Shown here one piece after another: positions 7,821 through 14,815 of a stretch of DNA of 21,377 nucleotides (the first letter of the stretch is position 1; each line of letters starts with the position of its first letter). Under the pieces are notes generated by a model. That model searched no databases and was not told the origin of the DNA. It saw only the letters and a list, made by a program, of their open reading frames with translations. The position numbers were made by a program, and so were the translations under genes. This DNA is from CBFHSD01 sp965658375 (GTDB lineage: Bacteria > Bacteroidota > Bacteroidia > Flavobacteriales_G > Salibacteraceae): positions 1-21,377 of the forward strand of contig CBFHSD010000041.1 in assembly GCA_965658375.1 (NCBI GenBank), given 5' to 3'.

Positions 7821-8891
7821 ATGACATACACTACGAAAGAAATAGCCGTTACAACCATTCAAGAATCTAAACTGAGCCAAATAGACTTATCCAATTTAGG
7901 ATTTGGTCAACACTTTACAGACCACATGTTCTCAGCTGTTTATAATGGAACAGAGTGGACTGACATGGAGCTTATTCCTTTCGATAATTTAACCATGCAT
8001 CCCGCTAATTTAATGATGCATTACGGCCAAAGTATTTTTGAAGGCATGAAGGCTTACATGGATCCAAACGGAAAGGATGCCTTGGTTTTCAGACCAGAAA
8101 TGAACGCAAGACGTTTTATGCAATCAGCAGAGCGTATGTGTATGGAACCAGTACCAGAACAGTTATTCTTAGACGGCATAAACGCCTTGGTAGAAAAAGA
8201 CAAAAAATGGATTCCAAATGATCAAACTGGAGCTTTATACATTCGCCCTTTTGAAATTGCTTGGGATAACTTTCTAGGAGTTAAACCATCAGACTCTTAC
8301 CGTTTCATGATTATCTGTTCTCCTGTAGGTGCATACTACACTAAACCAGTGAATATTAAGATTGAAACAGAATATGTAAGAGCCGCAGCTGGTGGAACAG
8401 GCCAAGCAAAAGCAGCCGGAAATTACGCGGCAAGCCTTTACCCTGCTCAACTTGCAAAAAAGCAAGGTTTTGACCAGATTTTATGGACAGATGCTAAAGA
8501 ACATAAGTATATTGAAGAAGCTGGAACAATGAATGTCATGTTCATGATAGACGGTGTGCTTTGCACTTCTCCATTAACCTCTACCATTTTGCCTGGAATT
8601 ACCAGAGACAGTGTACTTCAATTGGCAAAGCATTGGGGAGTTCAAATTCACGATGGTCGCCCAGAGGTTGAGCATGTTGTAAAGGCCCTTCAAGAAAACA
8701 GAGTTCAAGAAGCTTTTGGTGTTGGTACTGCAGCCACCATTGCACCTATAGCTAGCATTTCATACAAAAATCAATCTTATGCGGTTCCCGAATCAGATGC
8801 AACATCTTTCTCAACCAAAGCTGGGAAGTATTTAAACGAGGTAAAAAGAGGTCTTATTTCAGATGAGTTTCATTGGAACGCGAAGGTTTAA
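7821..8891 (+). CDS. ilvE: Branched-chain amino acid aminotransferase
   Basis: A 356-residue cytoplasmic PLP enzyme of fold type IV. It transfers the amino group between 2-oxoglutarate/glutamate and the keto acids of leucine, isoleucine and valine, the last step of their synthesis and the first of their breakdown. Visible motifs are HYGQSIFEGMKAY (67-79), YIRPFEIAWD (140-149), the PLP lysine K197 in GTGQAKAAGNYAAS, YIEEAGTMN (230-238) carrying the acidic residue that contacts the pyridine nitrogen, and LPGITRDSVL (257-266). Length and motifs match the long, eukaryote-like BCAT group (about 350-360 residues) rather than the 310-residue E. coli type. It has its own promoter and a strong terminator, so it is probably a single-gene unit. 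The start at 7821 is the first ATG after the promoter and no nearer alternative is needed. Confidence 0.95.
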   Translation: MTYTTKEIAVTTIQESKLSQIDLSNLGFGQHFTDHMFSAVYNGTEWTDMELIPFDNLTMHPANLMMHYGQSIFEGMKAYMDPNGKDALVFRPEMNARRFMQSAERMCMEPVPEQLFLDGINALVEKDKKWIPNDQTGALYIRPFEIAWDNFLGVKPSDSYRFMIICSPVGAYYTKPVNIKIETEYVRAAAGGTGQAKAAGNYAASLYPAQLAKKQGFDQILWTDAKEHKYIEEAGTMNVMFMIDGVLCTSPLTSTILPGITRDSVLQLAKHWGVQIHDGRPEVEHVVKALQENRVQEAFGVGTAATIAPIASISYKNQSYAVPESDATSFSTKAGKYLNEVKRGLISDEFHWNAKV

Positions 8892-8912
8892 ATTCACTCA
8901 ACAGATATCATC

Positions 8913-8950
8913 AACCCTCATACTCTCTAAAGTGTGAGGGTTTTATTTTT
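8913..8950 (+). terminator. Intrinsic terminator of ilvE
   Basis: An 11-base-pair stem (8913-8923 with 8932-8942, one T-G wobble) with an eight-base loop, followed by TTATTTTT. It begins 22 bases after the ilvE stop. The G+C-rich stem core and T-tract make it the clearest rho-independent terminator in the window. Confidence 0.88.
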
Positions 8951-8958
8951 CATCTTTG
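8951..8958 (+). promoter_or_regulatory. Possible -7 element for the gene at 8994
   Basis: CATCTTTG is one base off TAnnTTTG and lies 35 bases before the ATG, directly after the ilvE terminator. Some promoter is needed here because the terminator isolates the downstream gene. No -33 box is recognizable. Confidence 0.35.
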
Positions 8959-8993
8959 TATGGAAAACTTGACGTTTTCACATCTCTAACACA

Positions 8994-10304
8994 ATGAAAA
9001 ATCTTCTCTTCCTTTTTTTCGTTTTTGGACTTACTGAGTATGGATTCGCACAAGAATTCAGCATTAGCGGAATTGTCCAAGATGAAAACGGTAAAACCTT
9101 GAGCAGAGCGCATCTTCAAATTGTTGAGACCGATCAATTCACCGTTTCTTCTGGTCATGGCTTTTTTGACTTTGAACTTAAAGAAGCTGGAGAATACACC
9201 GTTATCAGTTCATACATCGGCTTAGAGAATGATACTCAAAACATCACAATAACTTTGAGTGAACCAGCACTTGACATCAAAATTGTTCTTTCCAACAAAC
9301 CAGAAATTTTACATGGCGTAACCATAACGGGAACCAGCAAGCCTGACACCGTTTTTGGGACCCAAAAAGTACATGTTGAAGATTTTGCTTTCTTGCCAGA
9401 TGAAAAGCTTGTTTTATTAACCACCACCAATAATCTAAGTAGGCAGGCAGAAATTTGGGTAAGTAACAAAAGGCAGGAGAAAATCAAGTCGTTTCCACTC
9501 AACTTTGAACCTAAAGAGATCTTTAAAGCATACGATGAAACATGTTACGTAATTGGGGAAAAATCTAGTGTTTCTGTAAAGCTTCAAAACAATCAGATTC
9601 TCTTTGCAAAAATCAAAACAAATCAAATAAAGAGTGAAGTACAACCCATTGTTGACACCTTGTCAAAGACTTTTCTTTTAAGCGACTACCGCTGGTATTT
9701 TCCCCAATTCTCTTACCAGAAATGGGAAGAAGGCGATGAAGAAATGAGCGAACTCTATACCGTGACAGACGAAGAAACGTACGATCTGTTTATGAGCGAG
9801 TACACTTGGTTGCGTCCCTCGCAAAAAGTAGAAGCCCGGAAACTGGCGCAAGCTATGGATTTAGACAAACATGAAGTGGCTGCTTTTTTAAGTGGGTTTA
9901 TGCACAGCATGTATTTTGAAGAACTCTATGCCCCTGCATTTATTAAAAATGACAGTGTAATTGTTTTTGATCATCACGCCAATCAAATAGTAAAAAAGCA
10001 CATGTACTATAATCGTGGAGATAGCACATCTATCGACTACCACGACAAGAAGACTTACCATCAAAAATGGGAAAAGCAAGTGCTGTTTGATGAAGAGCAA
10101 GAAGTGTTTTACACCATCACCTCTAAAAATGGTTTTCATTACCTCAGACCTATCAACACTGCCAACGGTTCTACTCAAGGGTATTACAAACTGTCTAATA
10201 AATACCCTACACACATCAAAGTAAAAAACGGTTACGTGTATTATATCTACAGGCCTTACGGAAGCATTCAAAAACAGTATCTCTATAAAGAAAGAATCCT
10301 GTAA
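8994..10304 (+). CDS. Secreted protein with carboxypeptidase-D-like regulatory domain
   Basis: A 436-residue exported protein of unknown function. A signal peptide (1-19, ending GFAQ) is followed by a carboxypeptidase-D-like regulatory beta-sandwich (about 22-100), seen in SISGIVQDENGKTLSRAHLQ, GHGFFDF and SSYIGL, and then the linker ILHGVTITGT (105-114). That start is the same as in many TonB-dependent receptors. Here, however, no plug domain or 22-strand barrel follows. The remaining 320 residues contain repeated short beta stretches (FAFLPDEKLVLLTTTNNL, NGYVYYIYRPYGS) that suggest a beta-propeller-like fold, plus an acidic helical insert (about 240-310). There is no lipobox and no type IX C-terminal signal. 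It is probably periplasmic or at the outer membrane. The role is not known. Confidence 0.8.
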   Translation: MKNLLFLFFVFGLTEYGFAQEFSISGIVQDENGKTLSRAHLQIVETDQFTVSSGHGFFDFELKEAGEYTVISSYIGLENDTQNITITLSEPALDIKIVLSNKPEILHGVTITGTSKPDTVFGTQKVHVEDFAFLPDEKLVLLTTTNNLSRQAEIWVSNKRQEKIKSFPLNFEPKEIFKAYDETCYVIGEKSSVSVKLQNNQILFAKIKTNQIKSEVQPIVDTLSKTFLLSDYRWYFPQFSYQKWEEGDEEMSELYTVTDEETYDLFMSEYTWLRPSQKVEARKLAQAMDLDKHEVAAFLSGFMHSMYFEELYAPAFIKNDSVIVFDHHANQIVKKHMYYNRGDSTSIDYHDKKTYHQKWEKQVLFDEEQEVFYTITSKNGFHYLRPINTANGSTQGYYKLSNKYPTHIKVKNGYVYYIYRPYGSIQKQYLYKERIL

Positions 10305-10322
10305 GCTCAATCAACTTGTCCT

Positions 10323-10381
10323 TTAAGCCTACACAAAAACAACTCATCCACATTTTTTCAAGCGTGAACCTCTAGGCTTAA
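10323..10381. repeat. Nine-base inverted repeat around a 41-base spacer
   Basis: TTAAGCCTA at 10323-10331 and its exact reverse complement TAGGCTTAA at 10373-10381 bracket 41 bases. They lie between the stop of the preceding gene and the remains of the dead protease gene. No T-tract follows. It may be a remnant of the old 5' region or chance. Confidence 0.3.
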
Positions 10382-10385
10382 TCTT

Positions 10386-10875
10386 CGAAAAACGAAGACA
10401 CTTTTAGTATCCATTTTACTTTTGAGCACCACCTCCTTATTTCAAAATTAGATGCGCGACTCATGCATCAACCAGATATAAGCGAAAGCCACATTCTATT
10501 CTCTTATGCAAATAACCCTTGGCTTATTCCTAAAGAAGGGGTTCAAGCTTTACAACTCACTACTGCTGATGGCAGTTAAAAGGCCTTTAGCAGAAACTAA
10601 CAAGGGATTGATGATGAGCAAAATTTCAAACAAATACGCTATAAATCAGGAATTTAAACATCATGGCTAGCTGTGTTCCTGCGTCTACTTTTAGGATATT
10701 GGATCTAGGAACTAAACATTGGTTTAAAGAAGGACACGGAGTAGAACCCGACATTGAAATAGACGAAGATGCAAGTGCACTTTCCAAAGGAACCTACCCT
10801 CTTTTGCAAAAAGCCATAGAGGTGATTCTAGAAAAACAGAATACAGAAACTTGCAAGAAACCAAACCATGAAGGC
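10386..10875 (+). pseudogene. Remnant of a tricorn-type S41 protease, centre deleted
   Basis: Two recognizable ends of one protein family remain. From 10386 one frame reads a typical signal peptide (KTKTLLVSILLLSTTSLFQ) that ends in a stop at 10449. A second frame takes over at about 10448 (LDARLMHQPDIS, then ILFSYANNPWLIPKEG, ending at a stop at 10577-10579). That is the opening blade of a tricorn protease (repeats of the TolB/WD40-like kind: ...DIS...I.FSYA..LW.VP.EGG...LT). One lost A in the AAAA run at 10444-10447 would explain the shift. From about 10663 to 10875 a third frame reads the C-terminal end of the protease domain (STFRI, then HWFKEGHGVEPDIEIDED, GTYPLLQKAIEVILEK). Intact relatives are about 1050-1100 residues long; the propeller, PDZ and catalytic regions are missing. 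No start codon is left. Such proteases degrade peptides in the periplasm. Confidence 0.82.
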
Positions 10876-10953
10876 TTCGAGGTGCGTAAATTCTGCATAA
10901 AAAATCACCGGTTGACCGGAGCTTTATTATTTTCACCACCTAAACGTGGATAC

Positions 10954-11778
10954 ATGCAGATAAAAACCTTTCTTTTCTTAAGCACAGCCCTAATTTTTGG
11001 ATGCAACAACAGTGAAAGCGCTCAAGACAAGGAAGTTGAGCTGCGTAAAGTTGAGTTGAGCACCAACTACGGCACCATTACCATTGCCTTGTACAATGAA
11101 ACACCTATACATAGAGACAACTTTATCAAACTGGCAGAAGATGGAGTGTTAGATAGTTTACTCTTTCATCGTGTAATAGCATCTTTTGTAGTTCAAAGTG
11201 GCGATACCGATAGCAAGAATGCAGTTGCGGGTCAAAAATTGGGAGATAGTGGTCTCCCCTATTTGATGGATGCAGAAATCAATCCTGAACTTTTTCATAA
11301 AAGAGGTGCAGTAGGCATGGCCAGAGATGATCATCCATTAAAAGCATCGCATAGCACGCAGTTTTATATTGTGCAAGGCAAAGTTGCAAACGATAGCCTT
11401 ATAGAGATAGCGCACAAACGGATCAATGAATGGAGAGCAAAAACTGAATTTCTAATGCTCCCTGAAAACGAAGAAATCAAAGATAAAATGGTATGGGCTT
11501 TTCAAAAAGACACTGCTCGATTCAATCAATTAAACGATTCCATCAATCAAATCACAACTGAGTTTACTGACTTCACACAGTATAGTATCCCAAAAAAGCA
11601 TCTTGACGTTTATAAAAGCTTGGGAGGCATACCGCACTTAGACCAAAACTACACCGTGTTTGGTGAAGTGGTACAAGGAATGAATATCGTTGATAGCATT
11701 GCGGCAATTCAAACAGACACCAATGACCGTCCAGTAGAGGACATTCGAATTCTTAAAGCAAACTACCTGCACGATTGA
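10954..11778 (+). CDS. Cyclophilin-type peptidyl-prolyl isomerase, lipoprotein
   Basis: A 274-residue lipoprotein with a cyclophilin domain that catalyses cis-trans isomerization of Xaa-Pro bonds during folding in the periplasm. The frame is open from 10663, but the ATG at 10954 begins a standard lipoprotein signal (MQIKTFLFLSTALIFGC, Cys17 to be lipidated), and everything before it belongs to the dead protease gene. The cyclophilin domain starts near residue 31. Active-site residues are present: R73 in FHRVIASFVVQSGD, with F78 and Q81, and Q136 in HSTQFYIVQG. An insert of about 80 mostly helical residues (about 145-223) splits the domain before YTVFGEVVQGM (233-243). The His that human cyclophilin A has near the end of the pocket is replaced by Y233. 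The gene seems to stand alone. Its promoter must lie within the pseudogene, and I cannot place it. Confidence 0.9.
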   Translation: MQIKTFLFLSTALIFGCNNSESAQDKEVELRKVELSTNYGTITIALYNETPIHRDNFIKLAEDGVLDSLLFHRVIASFVVQSGDTDSKNAVAGQKLGDSGLPYLMDAEINPELFHKRGAVGMARDDHPLKASHSTQFYIVQGKVANDSLIEIAHKRINEWRAKTEFLMLPENEEIKDKMVWAFQKDTARFNQLNDSINQITTEFTDFTQYSIPKKHLDVYKSLGGIPHLDQNYTVFGEVVQGMNIVDSIAAIQTDTNDRPVEDIRILKANYLHD

Positions 11779-11816
11779 GTTTTTAAACGTTCAAACACTG
11801 AAGTAAGAAGTGTAAA

Positions 11817-11855
11817 AAATGCTGTGCTTAATTCAAACGCTTAGGCACGGCATTT
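11817..11855 (+). terminator. Hairpin after the cyclophilin gene, possible terminator
   Basis: An 11-base-pair stem (11817-11827 with 11845-11855, one T-G wobble) and a 17-base loop, starting 38 bases after the stop. An A-run lies in front and only TTT ends the right arm, so it is a weak terminator on this strand. On the other strand it would be followed by a run of six T, but no gene reads toward it from that side. Confidence 0.4.
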
Positions 11856-11868
11856 GTCTAGGTATGGT

Positions 11869-11876
11869 TACTTTTG
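11869..11876 (+). promoter_or_regulatory. -7 promoter element of the mutL operon
   Basis: TACTTTTG matches TAnnTTTG exactly, 13 bases before the ATG at 11890, giving a very short leader of about 7-9 bases. A TTTG at 11853-11856 is too near (12 bases) to be the -33 box, so the upstream element is missing or degenerate. Confidence 0.5.
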
Positions 11877-11889
11877 AAAATTCAACATT

Positions 11890-12186
11890 ATGCGATTTAC
11901 ATTATTCAATTCACGTAAGCCCAAAGGCTTTAATTTCCCAGCTCGTTACTACGATGCTGACAAAGAAGATTTGGACCGGAGAGTGCGCCTTGCACAAGCC
12001 GATTTAGATCGGGAATCTGCACAAAACGAGGTGAATTTAGAAGCTACTCGGGCTCGCATGAGAAATGAATGGAAATCGATGAGCAATAAAAGCAACTCGA
12101 ATAGTGTTGCTTTAAAAAGAGTAGTGATTGCAGGCGTGCTGTTTCTATTCGCCTACCTCTTTTTATTTACCAATTTATTAGGATAA
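11890..12186 (+). CDS. Small single-pass membrane protein upstream of mutL
   Basis: A 98-residue protein of unknown function. The N-terminal part is basic and aromatic (FNSRKPKGFNFPARYYD, residues 6-22), the middle is a charged helix rich in R, E and D (about 25-62), and the end is one membrane segment (about 77-96, ending FLFTNLLG). A tail-anchored layout with most of the protein in the cytoplasm is likely. From memory, flavobacteria often carry a small protein with a similar KFNY-PRYY opening and a hydrophobic end just before mutL. Some are labelled riboflavin synthase beta subunit, a name the sequence does not support. The 24-base gap to mutL and the lack of a promoter between them suggest co-transcription. 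The overlapping frame starting at 11819 has no such features and is rejected. Confidence 0.78.
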   Translation: MRFTLFNSRKPKGFNFPARYYDADKEDLDRRVRLAQADLDRESAQNEVNLEATRARMRNEWKSMSNKSNSNSVALKRVVIAGVLFLFAYLFLFTNLLG

Positions 12187-12210
12187 GAAAGCACCTTTTG
12201 GTCTTTATTT

Positions 12211-14091
12211 ATGGATACTCTTATACGTCTCTTACCAGATTCTATTGCCAATCAGATTGCCGCTGGAGAAGTAATTCAAAGGCCAGCTAGCGTGGTGAAA
12301 GAATTACTTGAAAACGCAGTAGATGCTGGCAGTACTGCCATTCATTTAAAAATTATTGATTCGGGAAAAACACTCATTCAAATTACAGACAATGGCTGTG
12401 GAATGAATGAAGCTGATTTACGCATGAGCATTGAACGCCATGCCACTTCAAAAATCAGAAAAGCAGATGATTTGTTTGCGATCCGTACCATGGGGTTTAG
12501 AGGAGAAGCAATGGCTTCCATTGCTTCTATTGCTCACTTATATATTAAAACCAAAACACACGATGCTGAATTGGGGTCTTTACTTCATGTAGAAGGCTCA
12601 GAAGTGGCAGCACAAGAACCCGTTCAATGTGCTCAAGGAACTACTATACAAGTAAAAAACTTGTTCTTCAATGTTCCAGCAAGAAGAAAATTCCTGAAAT
12701 CTGATCAAGTAGAATACCGTCATATCATTGATGAATTTCAACGAGTAGCTCTGCCAAATCCGCGCATCAAGTTCACTTTTCATCATGGCGATCACGAAGT
12801 GTTTCACTTGAACAGTGGAAATTTCAGACAACGCATCGTTTCAATCTTCGGCAAGAATTACAACAACAAACTTGTTCCAGTAGATGAAGAAACAAGCATT
12901 TTAAAAGTACATGGTTTTGTCATAAATCCTCAAGAAACAAAGAAAACCAGAGGAGATCAATTCTTATTCGCCAATAAGCGTTTCATTAAATCGGGTAGCA
13001 TTAACCATGCAATCAATGATGCCGTAAAAGAATTGCTTCCTAGCGGGCACCATGCTGGGTATTTCTTGAACCTAGAGATGGACCCTACCACCATTGACAT
13101 CAACATACACCCTACCAAAACAGAAATTAAATTTGAAGATGAACGTGCTACCTACAGCATCATTAATGCAGCCATTAAGCAAGGCATAGGCAAGCATAAC
13201 ATTTCACCTTCGCTCGATTTTAATCAAGAAATCAGTTTTAATGTCCCACTGCACCCCACAAAAGAAATTAGCGCCCCTACAATTTCCATAGATACTTCTT
13301 TCAACCCTTTTCATGAAACGAAGAAGAAAAAAGCACCCGTTTACTCAAGAGAAAACTTAAGTGCTCTACAACAATCGAATAAAGAGAATTGGGAAAAACT
13401 CTACGCTCAAAACCCAGATCTCGCCAACATGGCCGCCCCTCATATGCTTAAAAATGAGGGAGAAGAGAACTCCACAAAGCAAATTAGTTTTGGAAGTAGT
13501 TTTGATGGAGATGATGAGAAGATGCATGGCTACCCTGTTTTTCAATTGCATCGTAAATACATTCTTACCCAAACAAAAAGAGGGTTTATGCTCATTAACC
13601 AAAAGCGCGCTCATGAGCGTATCCTCTTTGAGCAGATGATCAAAGCAATGGCTCAAGAACCACTACCTTCGCAACAACAATTGTTTCCTGAGCATGTTGA
13701 ATTAAGCAGCAGCGATGCGGAATTGATAAAAAGCATGCATCAAGAATTACAATTTCTAGGATTTGATATATCCAACTTTGGAAAGAACACCTTCGTGATT
13801 CAAGGGGTTCCTGCCTTCGCTGGTGAGCAAGAAATCAAAGGATTACTTGAGTCTGTGTTGGAAAACCAAAAACTGAATCAGTCTGCGAATCAACTTGAAA
13901 AGCAAGAAGCCTTAGCCAGAGCAATGGCTAACCAAACAGCAATTCAAACAGGAAAGAAACTTTTAGACGAAGAAATGCGTAGTTTAATAGACCAACTTTT
14001 CGCTTGTGAAAATCCTTCTACCTCACCCACAGGTAAATTGGTAATGCACAACTTAGAAATTAACGAACTAGATCAATTATTTAACCGATGA
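12211..14091 (+). CDS. mutL: DNA mismatch repair protein MutL
   Basis: A 626-residue GHKL ATPase that links mismatch recognition by MutS to strand removal. The N-terminal ATPase is complete: catalytic E31 and Mg2+-binding N35 in KELLENAVDAGS, DNGCGM (60-65), RHATSK (76-81) and TMGFRGEAMASI (93-104). A variable linker (about 340-430) leads to the C-terminal dimerization domain. The endonuclease motif DQHA(X)2E(X)4E of nicking MutL proteins reads NQKRAHERILFE at 463-474, and the CPHG zinc-site motif reads SPTG at 605-608. The final FNR matches the conserved FxR. The metal site therefore looks incomplete, and strand cutting by this protein is doubtful. The stop overlaps the next ATG (ATGA), so the rhomboid gene is probably translationally coupled. 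Confidence 0.95.
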   Translation: MDTLIRLLPDSIANQIAAGEVIQRPASVVKELLENAVDAGSTAIHLKIIDSGKTLIQITDNGCGMNEADLRMSIERHATSKIRKADDLFAIRTMGFRGEAMASIASIAHLYIKTKTHDAELGSLLHVEGSEVAAQEPVQCAQGTTIQVKNLFFNVPARRKFLKSDQVEYRHIIDEFQRVALPNPRIKFTFHHGDHEVFHLNSGNFRQRIVSIFGKNYNNKLVPVDEETSILKVHGFVINPQETKKTRGDQFLFANKRFIKSGSINHAINDAVKELLPSGHHAGYFLNLEMDPTTIDINIHPTKTEIKFEDERATYSIINAAIKQGIGKHNISPSLDFNQEISFNVPLHPTKEISAPTISIDTSFNPFHETKKKKAPVYSRENLSALQQSNKENWEKLYAQNPDLANMAAPHMLKNEGEENSTKQISFGSSFDGDDEKMHGYPVFQLHRKYILTQTKRGFMLINQKRAHERILFEQMIKAMAQEPLPSQQQLFPEHVELSSSDAELIKSMHQELQFLGFDISNFGKNTFVIQGVPAFAGEQEIKGLLESVLENQKLNQSANQLEKQEALARAMANQTAIQTGKKLLDEEMRSLIDQLFACENPSTSPTGKLVMHNLEINELDQLFNR

Positions 14092-14813
14092 ATTATTACC
14101 AAAGGAGCAGCGGTGGTTTTCTAAGCAATGTGCCAGAAGTAACCAAAAACCTACTGATCATCAACGTATTGATGTTCTTAGCAACGGTAGCATTACCTTG
14201 GAACTTAATTTGGGAACTCGGTGCCTTTTATCCTGATTCTCCCAATTTTAAGCCTTATCAAATTGCTTCTCACATGTTTATGCATGGGGGCTTTTCGCAC
14301 CTGTTCTTTAACATGTTCGCACTGTGGATGTTTGGAGCTGTGCTAGAGCGAACACTTGGCGCAAAACGTTTTCTCTTCTTTTACCTCTTTACAGGTTTAG
14401 GAGCATTTTTCTTGCACTACCTCGTTCAAGGCTTAGAAGTAATGAGCATTACAGATTCGTTTACTTGGGATTTAATGCGTTATGATTATTCTTTTGAAGA
14501 TATTGAAACATTAAAAAGCATTTACCGCACTCCGGTTGTTGGCGCATCCGGAGCCATTTTCGGTTTGTTAGTGGGTTTCGCCCTCTATTATCCAAACCAA
14601 CCGCTTATGCTCATCTTTATTCCTGTACCCATTAAAGCAAAATATTTTGTAGGGTTTTACGGTCTAGCAGAGTTGTATATGGGCTTTAACATGACTGGTG
14701 GATCCATAGCCCATTTTGCGCATTTAGGTGGTTTACTTTTTGGTTGGATATTGATTAAAATCTGGCAGAAAAAAGACAAACAAAGCGGGAATCACGGGTA
14801 CCAAGAGCATTAA
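14088..14813 (+). CDS. Rhomboid-family intramembrane serine protease
   Basis: A 241-residue multi-pass membrane protein with a six-helix rhomboid core. The HGGFSHLFFNM stretch (66-76) supplies the His and Asn of the oxyanion site (H71, N75). Catalytic S154 lies in VVGASGAIFG, and catalytic H212 in IAHFAHLGGLLFGW. The family cleaves membrane proteins within or next to their transmembrane helices. A loop of about 40 residues (about 113-150, acidic and aromatic) separates the fourth membrane region from the serine helix, longer than in GlpG. The gene overlaps mutL by four bases and lies two bases before a second rhomboid gene. Substrates are not indicated. Confidence 0.92.
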   Translation: MNYYQRSSGGFLSNVPEVTKNLLIINVLMFLATVALPWNLIWELGAFYPDSPNFKPYQIASHMFMHGGFSHLFFNMFALWMFGAVLERTLGAKRFLFFYLFTGLGAFFLHYLVQGLEVMSITDSFTWDLMRYDYSFEDIETLKSIYRTPVVGASGAIFGLLVGFALYYPNQPLMLIFIPVPIKAKYFVGFYGLAELYMGFNMTGGSIAHFAHLGGLLFGWILIKIWQKKDKQSGNHGYQEH

Positions 14814-14815
14814 TC

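Noticed and set aside
9888..10310. A 140-codon antisense frame over the 8994 gene
   Set aside because: The sense frame has a signal peptide and a known domain; the antisense product has no supported features and no visible promoter.
10580..10662. Possible central pieces of the tricorn protease in this stretch
   Set aside because: I read all three forward frames and saw only short stretches (for example IDDEQNFKQIRYKSG) that do not clearly match a family motif.
10908..10919. CCGG-TTGA-CCGG hairpin followed by a T-rich tract
   Set aside because: The stem is only four pairs, the tract is interrupted, and it lies at the end of the dead gene. It may be an old terminator but is too weak to list.
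11819..12007. A 62-codon open frame before the small membrane protein
   Set aside because: It overlaps a hairpin, the -7 element and the better-supported gene at 11890, and its protein has no plausible domain.
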